64,000 bases of DNA, from assembly GCA_017480785.1 (NCBI GenBank), contig JAFURZ010000004.1:25171-89170 (forward strand), in the 5' to 3' direction. Each line of letters begins with the position of its first letter. The stretch's first letter is position 1. The notes below the pieces were generated by a model, which was not told the origin of the DNA, did not search any database, and saw only the letters and a program-made list of their open reading frames with translations. This stretch comes from Bacteroidales bacterium (GTDB lineage: Bacteria; Bacteroidota; Bacteroidia; Bacteroidales; P3). The position numbers and the translations under genes are program-made. This document shows positions 8,088-16,855 of the stretch, one piece after another.

Positions 8088-10895
8088 ATGAGATATAAGA
8101 CTATTATCAGCTTACTGGCCACTATGACAGCCCTCGTCGGCACGGCCACGGCACAAAACATCAACTACTCCACCTGGGGCTCCAGCCACCCCAGCCCCGA
8201 GACGGACTGTGGCGAATACCAATGGCCCGAGATTATGTCGCCCTGCCCCGAGGTGCAAATCAAGCAGAAGCACGACCACTCGTCGCGCTTCCGCCTCGAC
8301 GGTCCCGCCCCCGGCATTCACCCCTGGACCACCAACCCCAACGACAAAGGGTGGGACACCGTCTTCGACTGCGAGACCCGCACCACCGGCATCGAGCTCT
8401 CCTGCATGCCCTACGTCCCGGTGCAGCACTTCAACGGCTACTATGCCGTCGATGTGCTCGACTCCTTCTGCCCGGCCGACACCACCTTCTACCTCAACTA
8501 CAGTCTGAACGGTCCCAACCCTGGACGCTACAAAGTGCCCATCAGTAACGACGACGACTACAACAGCACATATACTAACTTGGGATTCGACTTCTTCTTC
8601 TTCGGCAATACCAGGACTTCGTTTTGTGTGGGCGACAACGGCATCGTCACCTTTATGCCCCAAAGCCAGACCGGCATCAGTGCCGCCAACAACTACTGCC
8701 CTTACAACATTTCCCCAAATGCCACCCTGCCATGGACAACAACCAATGGGCATACCCCCACCGGTGAGGGCTGTTTCAACCGTATGCATGAAGCCATCTA
8801 TGGAGTCTATGAAGACACCTATACCGGTTATAACGGCGCTTATATGTCCGGCCTCCAAGGCATCTACTATGGCGTCATCGACGAGGAGCCGTGCCTCAAA
8901 GGCATCGCTACTTGGAACGAAATTCCCATCTATGACAACTCCAACGTCCGTGAGACCTTCCAGATGGTCTGCTACCAAGGGTCGAACATCATCGAGGTGC
9001 ACGTGAAACACCGTTATGGCGGCACCAGCACCTCCTCCGGCCAAGGCTTCATCGGCATCCAGAATGCCACCGGCGAACAGCAGACGCGTACCTACAGCGG
9101 CGAAGGAGCCTATATCTGGCCTTCAGGAGCCCCCGCCGCCTTCTACCCCTCGGGGTGGAACTGCTCTACAGCCCAGGACCACTACTCCTCCTACCGTTTC
9201 ACGCCTCAAGGCACTACCCAGTTTGTAGAGAAGTGGGTGCGCGTCCTGGACCACTACCTCTACGACACCACCTGGAACGAGACCATCAACCAGGTGTTCG
9301 ACACCCTGGCCAACGGGACCGTGGTGCCGCGATATGACACCGTGGGCACCACGCTGATGCCAGTGTACGACACCGTGCGCACCTTCACCACCCGCCAGGT
9401 GTTCGACACCCTCGAAAGCGGGCAGATAGTGCCGCTGTACGACACCATAGAGCTGCGCAACATCAACCTGGCCCCCGAAGCCTACAACGACGAGGAGGGC
9501 TACTACCGCCCCCAGGGCCACATGAGCACCTGCCCCACCCTCTCGCGCGCCGTGGTGAAGCCCAAGGGCATCTCACGCTACTACTACCACCTGCGCTTCT
9601 GCGACGCCAACGGGCGCTGGTACAAACTCTACGACACCATCGTCATCGGCGTCGACACCACAGCCGACCTCAACCTCCACGCCGTCGGCCGCCCCCGCAC
9701 CGAGAAGGATTACAAAGTCTGTGCCGGCAACGCCGCCCAGATGGTGATGGAGTTCCCCGTCACGCAGGAGATAGACACCGTCGTCTACTCTGTCTTCCGC
9801 CGCAGCCGTGGGCAGGTCTACGAGCTCCCCGTCAACGAGAGCCTCACCATCGGCAACCCGACCGAGTCGGACGACACCATCCGCATTCCCATCACCCTGC
9901 GCGGCAACCTGCCCCAGACGGGTGTGATGCGCAACAAAATCGACACCATCGTCGTGCAGGCCAGCATCGAGTTCACCAGCCACTGCCCGGCCTACGACAC
10001 GATGATAATAAGCTACTACCCCAACTTCGACACCGTCGAGAGAGTGGGCCGCTGCCAAGGCCAGGTGTTCACCTGGAGTGCCAACGGCCAGACCTACGAC
10101 AAATCGACCCAGACCACCGCCCAGCTGACGTCCGAACCCGGCTGCGACTCGACGGTGCACCTCAACCTGACGGTGGACTCCGTCAACTATGTCGTCTTCC
10201 CCGTCACCGACTGCCGCCCCTACACCTGGGACACCCTCATCGGCGGCAACGGACAGACCTACTATGAGAGCAACAACGCCACGGCGGCCATCGACACCGT
10301 GATGGATACCAACCGTTGGGGCTGCGACTCCATCACCCAGCTCTCCTTCACCTACCTGCCCGTGAAGGCACTCCTCCAGTCCGACCGCGAATACTTCGAC
10401 TTCGACCACCTCGAAGCCGTCATCACCGACGTGTCGCTGAACAACCACGCCCGCACCTGGACCTTCCCCGGCGGGTTCACCACCACGGGTCCCGTGGCCT
10501 ACTACACCATCCCCGCCGAATACGACGAGGCCGACATCTGGCTGCAAGCCACTGCCACCTATGACGGGCACACCTGCAGCGACACGACCCACATCGTCAT
10601 ACCCATGCGCAAGGAGAGCTTCTGGGTGCCCAACATCTTCACCCCCGAGAGCTCCAATGGGAACAACCTCTTCGGCTCCATCAGCACCCGCACCCTCACC
10701 GAGGAGATGTTCATCTACAACCGCAACGGGCAGCTCGTCTTCCACTGCGAGGAGCCCGACTGCAAATGGGACGGTCGCGATGCCAGCGGCAACCTCTGCC
10801 CGCAAGGCACCTACACCTACCTCATACGCTACACCAACGAGTTCCTCCCCAAGGTAGTCCACGTGCTCCGCGGCACAGTAACCCTAATCCGATAG
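8088..10895 (+). CDS. T9SS cargo, paralogue of the preceding gene, CHU_C-like C-terminus
   Basis: 935 residues. It has a signal peptide (about 1-22, ending TATAQ) and the same order of blocks as the gene before it: PCPEVQIKQKHDH, FFFFGNTRTSF, GIYYGVIDEEPC, SNIIEVHVKHR, NGQTYYESN, and the type B tail (WVPNIFTPESS...MFIYNRNGQLVFHCEE...GTVTLIR). It differs by an insert near residues 385-450 with repeated FDTL/YDTV units (QVFDTLANGTVVPRYDTV, then QVFDTLESGQIVPLYDTI). The two genes are 28 bases apart and probably share the upstream promoter. They look like a tandem duplication that has diverged. Confidence 0.85.
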   Translation: MRYKTIISLLATMTALVGTATAQNINYSTWGSSHPSPETDCGEYQWPEIMSPCPEVQIKQKHDHSSRFRLDGPAPGIHPWTTNPNDKGWDTVFDCETRTTGIELSCMPYVPVQHFNGYYAVDVLDSFCPADTTFYLNYSLNGPNPGRYKVPISNDDDYNSTYTNLGFDFFFFGNTRTSFCVGDNGIVTFMPQSQTGISAANNYCPYNISPNATLPWTTTNGHTPTGEGCFNRMHEAIYGVYEDTYTGYNGAYMSGLQGIYYGVIDEEPCLKGIATWNEIPIYDNSNVRETFQMVCYQGSNIIEVHVKHRYGGTSTSSGQGFIGIQNATGEQQTRTYSGEGAYIWPSGAPAAFYPSGWNCSTAQDHYSSYRFTPQGTTQFVEKWVRVLDHYLYDTTWNETINQVFDTLANGTVVPRYDTVGTTLMPVYDTVRTFTTRQVFDTLESGQIVPLYDTIELRNINLAPEAYNDEEGYYRPQGHMSTCPTLSRAVVKPKGISRYYYHLRFCDANGRWYKLYDTIVIGVDTTADLNLHAVGRPRTEKDYKVCAGNAAQMVMEFPVTQEIDTVVYSVFRRSRGQVYELPVNESLTIGNPTESDDTIRIPITLRGNLPQTGVMRNKIDTIVVQASIEFTSHCPAYDTMIISYYPNFDTVERVGRCQGQVFTWSANGQTYDKSTQTTAQLTSEPGCDSTVHLNLTVDSVNYVVFPVTDCRPYTWDTLIGGNGQTYYESNNATAAIDTVMDTNRWGCDSITQLSFTYLPVKALLQSDREYFDFDHLEAVITDVSLNNHARTWTFPGGFTTTGPVAYYTIPAEYDEADIWLQATATYDGHTCSDTTHIVIPMRKESFWVPNIFTPESSNGNNLFGSISTRTLTEEMFIYNRNGQLVFHCEEPDCKWDGRDASGNLCPQGTYTYLIRYTNEFLPKVVHVLRGTVTLIR

Positions 10896-10902
10896 CCACA
10901 CC

Positions 10903-11898
10903 ATGAAGATAGCAGTAGTAGGAGCCACCGGACTGGTGGGACGCGAGATGCTCACCGTGCTGGAAGAGCGCGGTTTCGGGCAGCAGGAGGTCATCGTGGC
11001 CGCCTCGCCCAAGTCGGTAGGCAAGCCCCTCGACTTCGCCGGCCGGCAACTGACGGTGGTCAGCGTCGACGACGCCATCGCACAGCGTCCGCAGTACGCC
11101 ATCTTCTCGGCCGGCGCCACGGCCTCGCGCCAGTATGCACCCCTCTTTGCCGCCGCCGGCACCACGGTCATCGACAACAGCTCGGCCTGGCGCAAGGACC
11201 CCGACGTGCCCCTCGTGGTGCCCGAGATAAACATCGCTGCCGTCGGCCCCGGCAACCGCATCATCGCCAACCCCAACTGCTCCACCATACAGATGGTGCT
11301 GGCCCTCTCGGCCCTGCAACGCGAATACGGCATCCGCCGCCTCGTCATAGCCACCTACCAGAGCATCACCGGCACCGGAGCAAAGGCCGTGCGCCAGCTG
11401 GAAGCCGAGGAGAGCGGAGAGTGGAGAGCGGAGAGTGGAGAGCGGGCGTATCCCTACCAAATACACCGCAACCTCTTCCCCCACGGGGGCGACTTCCAGC
11501 CCGACGGCTACACCATCGAGGAGCAGAAGCTCGTCGACGAGACGCGCAAGATATATGCCGACCCGTCGATACAGATTACCGCCACGGTGGTGCGCGTGCC
11601 CGTCGTCGGCGGCCACAGCGAGGCAGTGAATGTCGAGCTCAGGAAGGACTACGACCTCGACGAGGTGCGCCGCCTCATTGCCGCTACCCCCGGCGTCATC
11701 CTCTACGACGACCCGTCGCAGAACCACTACCCCATGCCCATCCTGGCCCACCACCGCGACGAGGTGTGGGTGGGACGCCTGCGCCGCGACCTGTCGCAAC
11801 CCCGCAGCCTCAACCTGTGGGTGGTGGCCGACAACATTCGCAAAGGCGCCGCCACCAACGCCGTGCAGATTATGCAGGCGCTGATAGAGCGACGATAG
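10903..11898 (+). CDS. asd: Aspartate-semialdehyde dehydrogenase
   Basis: Asd reduces aspartyl phosphate to aspartate semialdehyde, the branch point to lysine, diaminopimelate, threonine and methionine. 331 residues. The NADP-binding start VVGATGLVGREML, the active-site cysteine in NPNCST (about C126), the SITGTGAKAV loop and VPVVGGHSEAV are all in place. A period-7 repeat codes EESGEWRAESGERA between QLEA and YPYQIHRN. Relatives have a similar-length variable loop there, so the repeat seems to have replaced loop sequence. dapA, the next lysine-pathway enzyme, is elsewhere in the window at 28.8 kb. Confidence 0.95.
   Translation: MKIAVVGATGLVGREMLTVLEERGFGQQEVIVAASPKSVGKPLDFAGRQLTVVSVDDAIAQRPQYAIFSAGATASRQYAPLFAAAGTTVIDNSSAWRKDPDVPLVVPEINIAAVGPGNRIIANPNCSTIQMVLALSALQREYGIRRLVIATYQSITGTGAKAVRQLEAEESGEWRAESGERAYPYQIHRNLFPHGGDFQPDGYTIEEQKLVDETRKIYADPSIQITATVVRVPVVGGHSEAVNVELRKDYDLDEVRRLIAATPGVILYDDPSQNHYPMPILAHHRDEVWVGRLRRDLSQPRSLNLWVVADNIRKGAATNAVQIMQALIERR
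11409..11445 (+). repeat. Period-7 tandem repeat inside asd
   Basis: Five successive 7-base units alternating GGAGAGC and GGAGAGT, followed by GGG. This is the same word family as the GGAGAAC units in mltG, but without an inverted right arm. Confidence 0.85.
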
Positions 11899-11916
11899 AA
11901 AAACAAAACAGACAGT

Positions 11917-12426
11917 ATGCACAGACACACACATATCCTCTTCACCGCACTGGCAGCGCTGTTGCTGCTGGGCGCCTGCGGCAAGAACACCATCGCCGAG
12001 GAGGAGCACCTGCTGGCCGGCGACCAATGGAACCGCTTCACCCCCGAGCACTTCGACATCGCCGTGGGCAACATCGAGAACTACTACAACATCGACCTCA
12101 CGGCCGCCATCGACACGTCACGTTTCCGCTACAGCGAACTGCCCGTGATGCTCATCCTCAAGTCGCCCGGCGGCGAAGAACGCCAGTTCTACGGAGCCAT
12201 AGTCTTCAAAGGCAAGTCGGAGGATGCCGGGCATCCCGTCCGCTGGCGGGGCGAGATGGTCGACGGCTACCGCGTGGCCACCGGCCGCATACGCAGCTAC
12301 TTCAGCTTCAACCACAAAGGGGTACACACCCTCGACGTCAGCCAGGCCACCAGCCAGTACGACCTCGAAGGGGTGCACAGCATAGCGCTCACCGTCAGCA
12401 AAGCCAAAGTGGACTACGACTTCTAG
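11917..12426 (+). CDS. Lipoprotein, possibly GldH-like
   Basis: 169 residues with a lipoprotein signal peptide (LLLLGAC, lipidated cysteine near residue 22). The body looks like one beta-sandwich domain: a YNIDL strand, YSELPVMLILKS, and a C-terminal F-HKGVHTLDVSQATSQYDLEGVHSIALTV. The last part resembles the H-M...L-GI-DVG-ri ending of the gliding lipoprotein GldH, but the similarity is weak and was judged by eye. If it is GldH it would belong to the T9SS/gliding machinery and fit the nearby cargo genes. Otherwise it is a lineage-specific lipoprotein. It lies 18 bases after asd and 6 bases before uvrC. Confidence 0.5.
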   Translation: MHRHTHILFTALAALLLLGACGKNTIAEEEHLLAGDQWNRFTPEHFDIAVGNIENYYNIDLTAAIDTSRFRYSELPVMLILKSPGGEERQFYGAIVFKGKSEDAGHPVRWRGEMVDGYRVATGRIRSYFSFNHKGVHTLDVSQATSQYDLEGVHSIALTVSKAKVDYDF

Positions 12427-12432
12427 CCTATC

Positions 12433-14340
12433 GTGATTGACGCCGGCATCAACCCCAACATCGACCGCATCGCCCTGCGGCTGAAGACCATCCCCGAGAG
12501 CCCGGGGGTCTACCAGCACCTCGATGCCGACGGCAAGGTCATCTATGTGGGCAAGGCGCGCAACTTGCAGCGCCGCGTGAGCAGCTACTTCACCCACTAC
12601 GAAGACAAGAGCCCCAAGATAAAGATGCTCGTCCGCTCGGTGTGCGACATACGCGTCACCGTCGTGGCCACCGAAATCGACGCCCTGCTGCTGGAGAACA
12701 GCCTCATCAAGCGCTACCAGCCGCGCTACAACTCCATGCTCAAGGACGACAAGACCTACCCCTACCTCTGCATCACCGACGAACCTTACCCACGCCTCCT
12801 CTACACCCGCCGCAAGACCCTCAAGGGGCAGTACTTCGGGCCCTACCCCAACGGGCGCATCCTGCGCGAACTGCAGGACATCATACGCCAGCTCTTCCAG
12901 TACCGCACCTGCGACAGAACAGTGGGTAGTGGACAGTGGGTAGTGGGTAGCACTCGTGGTCAAACGCTACCCACTACCAACTACCCACTACCCACTGTCA
13001 GACCCTGCATGAAGCACCAGATAGGCCTCTGCGGCGCCCCCTGCGCCGGCCTGCAGAGCCAGGCCGACTACCAGGCCACCATCGAGAACATACGCCGCAT
13101 CCTCAAAGGCGACTTCGGCGACCTGCTCGACGACCTCAAGCGGCAGATGTATGCCGCCGCCGCCGACCTGCGCTTCGAGGAGGCCGAAGTGCTCAAGCGC
13201 AAGCTGCACCTCCTCGAGGAGTACCAGAGCCGCTCCACCGTGGTCGACACCAAGGTGGCCGACGTCGACGTCATCAGCATCCTCGGCGACGACCAAAGCG
13301 CCACGGGCACCACAGCCTATGCCTGGGTCAACTACATGCGCTGCAAGCACGGCGCCATCATCTACAGCATCAGCAACGAGGTGAAGAAACAGCTCGACGA
13401 GAGCGACGCCGAACTGCTGGCCACCATCATCCCCACCCTCCACGAGCAGAGCCACAGCACCGCCCGGGAAATCATCCTCCCCTTTGCCGTGCCCGACCTG
13501 CCCGACGGCTACCTGCAGCAGAACACCAATCCCCGCGGCGACCGGCGCAAGCTGCTCGAGCTTTCGCTCCGCAACGTGGAGAGCTTCCGCAAGCAGTGCC
13601 TCCACCAGAAAGCCCTCCTCAGCGGCGAACACGCCTCCGAAAGCGGCGAGCGCCTGCTGGCCCGCCTCCAGAAAGCCCTTGCCTTGCCCTCGCTGCCCAT
13701 GGAGATAGAGTGCTTCGACAACTCGAACATACAGGGTGCCTACCCCGTGGCCGGCATGGTGCGCTTCAGCGGCGGCAAGCCCAACCGCAAGGAATACCGC
13801 AAGTTCAACATCAAGACCGTCGAAGGCCCCGACGACTACGCCTCCATGGCCGAAGTCATCGGGCGCCGCTACAGCAAGCTGGAGCAGCTGCCCGACCTGC
13901 TGCTGGTCGACGGCGGCGAGGGACAGATGGAGATGGCACGGCGCGTGCTGCGCGACGAGCTGCACTGCCCGCTGCCCATCGCAGGACTGGCCAAGAACGA
14001 CAACCACCGCACCGACCGCCTGCTGGCCTACGACGCCGACTACCACATACGCACCGTGCAGATCAAACCCACCGACCCCCTCTTCCACTTGCTGGAACGC
14101 ATACAGGACGAGGTGCACCGCTTCGCCATCACCTTCCACAAGGACAAGCGCTCGAAGGGCACCTTCCGCACCTCGCTGACCGACATCGACGGCATCGGCG
14201 AGAAGACGGCCCACGACCTGCTGCTGCGCTTCGGAAGCGTCAAGCAGGTGCAGCTGCAGACCCTCGCCGACCTGACCGACGCCATAGGCCCCGCCAAAGC
14301 CCGGCTGGTGTACGATGCCCTACACGGCGAGCACGACTAA
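12433..14340 (+). CDS. uvrC: UvrABC excinuclease subunit C
   Basis: UvrC makes both incisions around bulky DNA lesions. The 635-residue protein opens with the GIY-YIG nuclease (PESPGVYQHLDADGKVIYVGKARNL). It then has the UVR/UvrB-binding helix region, the RNase H-like C-terminal nuclease (IECFDNSNIQGAYPVAGMVRF and LLLVDGGEGQ), and a helix-hairpin-helix end (DIDGIGEKTAHDLLLRFG). The start codon is GTG at 12433, chosen because the homology begins at once. Between YRTCD and RPCMKHQIGLCGAPC, where relatives have about 15 residues, a repeat codes TVGSGQWVVGSTRGQ and following residues. The frame is kept. Confidence 0.95.
   Translation: MIDAGINPNIDRIALRLKTIPESPGVYQHLDADGKVIYVGKARNLQRRVSSYFTHYEDKSPKIKMLVRSVCDIRVTVVATEIDALLLENSLIKRYQPRYNSMLKDDKTYPYLCITDEPYPRLLYTRRKTLKGQYFGPYPNGRILRELQDIIRQLFQYRTCDRTVGSGQWVVGSTRGQTLPTTNYPLPTVRPCMKHQIGLCGAPCAGLQSQADYQATIENIRRILKGDFGDLLDDLKRQMYAAAADLRFEEAEVLKRKLHLLEEYQSRSTVVDTKVADVDVISILGDDQSATGTTAYAWVNYMRCKHGAIIYSISNEVKKQLDESDAELLATIIPTLHEQSHSTAREIILPFAVPDLPDGYLQQNTNPRGDRRKLLELSLRNVESFRKQCLHQKALLSGEHASESGERLLARLQKALALPSLPMEIECFDNSNIQGAYPVAGMVRFSGGKPNRKEYRKFNIKTVEGPDDYASMAEVIGRRYSKLEQLPDLLLVDGGEGQMEMARRVLRDELHCPLPIAGLAKNDNHRTDRLLAYDADYHIRTVQIKPTDPLFHLLERIQDEVHRFAITFHKDKRSKGTFRTSLTDIDGIGEKTAHDLLLRFGSVKQVQLQTLADLTDAIGPAKARLVYDALHGEHD
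12917..13001 (+). repeat. Period-7 tandem repeat with inverted copy, inside uvrC
   Basis: GTGGGTA/GTGGACA units in the left arm and CTACCCA/CTACCAA units in the right arm, joined by CACTCGTGGTCAAACG. The left arm is close to the reverse complement of the right, so a long hairpin can form. It lies in a variable loop of uvrC. Confidence 0.85.
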
Positions 14341-14370
14341 ATCACCTCTGAAATACAACACTTTAACCCC

Positions 14371-14408
14371 TGTTCTTTTACTTTTCTAAAAGAACAGTAA
14401 AAGAACAG
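14371..14408 (+). terminator. Inverted repeat between convergent uvrC and hflX
   Basis: TGTTCTTTTAC-TTTTCTAAA-AGAACA with a further AGTAAAAGAACA. The same 11-base word (TGTTCTTTTAC) is found at 24241 and 40005. Placed between two converging genes, it probably ends transcription from both sides. Confidence 0.6.
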
Positions 14409-14427
14409 CAATAAAACAATAAGAAAA

Positions 14428-15558
14428 TCAGTAGAGGAAGTTGTTGTAGGGGTAGCGGACGGCGTGGATGCGGGCCACCTCGTCGTAGAGCCTCTGGCGC
14501 AGGGCGTCGATATTGGTCTTCTTGACGGCCGAGACAAACACCGAGCGCTCTCCGTCTTCGCGGTCGGCGTCGCCGGCAAGGCTGTCTATCTTGTTATAGA
14601 CCATGATGACGGGCTTCTCGTGGGCGCCAATTTCCTCCAGTGTGCGGTTGACGGCGGCTATCTGCTCCTCGTGGTCGGGGTGCGAGATGTCGACCACATG
14701 GAGCAGTAGGTCGGCTTCGACCACCTCGTCCAGGGTGCTCTTGAAGCTCTCCACCAGCTGGGTGGGCAGCTTGCGGATGAAACCCACCGTGTCGGTGAGG
14801 AGGAACGGCAGGTTGTCGACCACCACCTTGCGCACCGTGGTGTCGAGGGTGGCGAAAAGCTTGTTCTCGGCCAGCACGTCGCTCTTGCTGAGGAGGTTCA
14901 TCAGGGTGCTCTTGCCCACGTTGGTGTAGCCCACGAGGGCCACGCGCACCAGCGACTCGCGGTTCTTGCGCTGGAGGGTCTTCTGGCGGTCAATCTTCTC
15001 GAGCTGCTCGCGCAGGAGGCCTATCTTCTCCTTGATGAGGCGGCGGTCGGTCTCAATCTGGGTCTCGCCCGGGCCGCGCATGCCGATGCCGCCGCGCTGG
15101 CGCTCGAGGTGGGTCCAGAGGCGGGTGAGGCGCGGCAGCATGTATTGCAGCTGGGCCAGCTCGACCTGTGTGCGGGCCGTGGAGGTGCGGGCCCGCTTGG
15201 CGAAGATGTCGAGGATGAGGGTGGTGCGGTCGAGGATGCGGCATTCCAGCTCCCGCTCGAGGTTGCGCAGCTGGGCGGGCGAGAGTTCGTCGTCGAAGAC
15301 AAAGAAGTCGGCCTCGAGGGCCTGCTTGTACTCCTTCAGCTCCTCCAGCTTGCCGCTGCCGACATAGGTGCGGGTGTCGGGCCGTTCCAGTTTCTGTATG
15401 ACCTGCTTCAGGCAGACGCCGCCGGCGGTGTCGAGGAGGAAGGCCAGCTCGGCCAGGTATTCTTCGGTGCGCTCCATGGTCTGCCCCGTGGGGCACACGC
15501 CGACGAGGATGGCGCGCTCGGGCACGGGCACGGTCGAGAAGGTGTTGCAGTTGTTCAT
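14428..15558 (-). CDS. hflX: GTPase HflX
   Basis: HflX is a ribosome-associated GTPase that splits stalled or hibernating ribosomes. 376 residues. The N-terminal HflX domain has TYVGSGKLEELK and FDDELSPAQLRNLE, followed by the GERGGIGMRGPGETQ-type linker (here RQRGGIGMRGPGETQIETDRR). The G domain has G1 GYTNVGKST, G3 DTVGFIRKLP, G4 NKID and G5 SAVKK. The start at 15558 was chosen because the protein begins there with the family pattern and overlaps the previous stop by four bases (ATGA); a longer frame reaching 15867 is only shadow of the upstream gene. It is the last gene of the minus-strand unit. Confidence 0.95.
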   Translation of the reverse strand: MNNCNTFSTVPVPERAILVGVCPTGQTMERTEEYLAELAFLLDTAGGVCLKQVIQKLERPDTRTYVGSGKLEELKEYKQALEADFFVFDDELSPAQLRNLERELECRILDRTTLILDIFAKRARTSTARTQVELAQLQYMLPRLTRLWTHLERQRGGIGMRGPGETQIETDRRLIKEKIGLLREQLEKIDRQKTLQRKNRESLVRVALVGYTNVGKSTLMNLLSKSDVLAENKLFATLDTTVRKVVVDNLPFLLTDTVGFIRKLPTQLVESFKSTLDEVVEADLLLHVVDISHPDHEEQIAAVNRTLEEIGAHEKPVIMVYNKIDSLAGDADREDGERSVFVSAVKKTNIDALRQRLYDEVARIHAVRYPYNNFLY

Positions 15559-16802
15559 TGCTTTCTGTGTTTGATGATGCGGGCGACAATGGTGCCGGCC
15601 ACGATGATGCCGCCGGCGATGGCGAGGGTCACCTTGAGGGCCAGGAAGCCGGAGGAGGCCGCCAGACGCAGCTGGTTGTTCACGAGATGGTAGGCGGTCC
15701 AGAAGATGCCGCCGCCGGGCACGAGGGGTATGATGCCGCAGATGAGGAACACGGTCGTCGGGCACCGCCGAAGGAGAGCCAGCAGGGGGCTCACGACGGC
15801 CACGGTCAGGGCGCCGAGGAAGGCGGCCGCCACGGTGCTGGGCATCAGCAGCAGATACACCGCCCATCCGGCCATGCCCGTCAGGCCGCAGTCGACATAG
15901 TAGCGACGCGGTGCCCCGAAGAGCACCGAGAAGCCCACAGTGCCCACAAAGGCCGCGGCGAGCTGGATGGCCCAGTGCGACGCAGTGGCATCGACGACCG
16001 GTGCGCCGAGCTGCATGATGCCGCCGCTGAGGAGTCCCTCGGCGATGAAGGCCAGCGCCACTCCCAGTGCAATGCAGAGGAAGACGAGGAAAGCGTCGGT
16101 GAGACGGGTGGTGCCGGCGATGTAGTCTTCGTTGGCCAGGTCGCGCATGCCGTTGGTGAACGGCACTCCCGGCACCAGCGCGATGATGGTGCCGATAATC
16201 ATGTTAGGCAGGTGGAGTGGGAATTGAAAATTGAAAATTGAAAATTGAAATAACAATACAGCTCCTATGCAGAGCAGCCCGCCCACCAGGCCTCCAAGCA
16301 CATTGCCGAAGATGCGGCTCATGTGCGGTCCCACAAAGGTCATAAAGGCCCCCAGCAGGAGGCCGCAGGCAAAGGTAGCCGCGGCATCGACCAGGCTGCC
16401 GCCGAAGAGGATGCAGAAGGACCCCACGCCGAGGGCGATGCCCAGGATGTTCTCCCACCACGGCTTGCCGGGAGCCGTGCGTATGGCACCCAGCCGCGCC
16501 GCCAGTTCATCGACCGGCAGGGGTGTTCTCCGTCCCCCGCTCACCTCACGGCTCAGTTGGTTAACCTCCACCACACGGCTCAGCTGCGTGCCCTTGATGG
16601 GGATGAACTCGGCGCGGGCATAGTGCTGTCCGGTGGCGATGATGCCGTTGCTGAGCACAAAGAAACTCTCGTCCTCGACCCCGTAGGCCGAGGCGATGCG
16701 CTCCATGGTCTCCTCCACCCGGCTGATTTCGGCCCCGTTCTCGAGGAGTATGTGTCCGGCCTCGGTGGCCAGCCGCAGGGCTTTCTCTTGTTCTGAAGTC
16801 AT
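15555..16802 (-). CDS. Threonine/serine exporter family protein (ThrE type, both halves fused)
   Basis: 415 residues. The N-terminal ThrE domain shows the soluble helix pair ending in the SYG-type motif (ILLENGAEISRVEETMERIASAYG). About five membrane segments and a second DUF3815-like half with about five more follow (LVPGVPFTNGMRDL marks the first bundle, GIIPLVPGGGIFWTAYH the second). This family exports threonine and serine in Corynebacterium; the substrate here is inferred. A translated AT-rich repeat (FQFSIFNFQFP, about residues 184-195) extends one membrane helix. It overlaps hflX by four bases. Confidence 0.85.
   Translation of the reverse strand: MTSEQEKALRLATEAGHILLENGAEISRVEETMERIASAYGVEDESFFVLSNGIIATGQHYARAEFIPIKGTQLSRVVEVNQLSREVSGGRRTPLPVDELAARLGAIRTAPGKPWWENILGIALGVGSFCILFGGSLVDAAATFACGLLLGAFMTFVGPHMSRIFGNVLGGLVGGLLCIGAVLLFQFSIFNFQFPLHLPNMIIGTIIALVPGVPFTNGMRDLANEDYIAGTTRLTDAFLVFLCIALGVALAFIAEGLLSGGIMQLGAPVVDATASHWAIQLAAAFVGTVGFSVLFGAPRRYYVDCGLTGMAGWAVYLLLMPSTVAAAFLGALTVAVVSPLLALLRRCPTTVFLICGIIPLVPGGGIFWTAYHLVNNQLRLAASSGFLALKVTLAIAGGIIVAGTIVARIIKHRKQ
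16214..16252 (-). repeat. Period-7 AT-rich tandem repeat inside the ThrE gene
   Basis: ATTGAAA repeated four times (period 7) on the plus strand, read on the coding strand as FQFSIFNFQFP. It adds hydrophobic residues to a membrane segment and leaves the frame open. Confidence 0.85.
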
Positions 16803-16855
16803 CTGCTGGTTTGCTGTTTATACAATATTATATATGTGTGGTATCACCGCCTGCG

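Noticed and set aside
5540-8164. An 874-codon open frame on the minus strand opposite the first T9SS cargo gene, and similar long frames opposite recG, asd, uvrC, korA and gyrB
   Set aside because: They mirror GC-rich codon use of the true gene, have low-complexity V/G/H/A composition and lack family motifs or signals.
15558-15867. Longer HflX N-terminus
   Set aside because: The extra 103 residues are an antisense-like arginine/histidine-rich shadow of the ThrE gene; the family start is at 15558.
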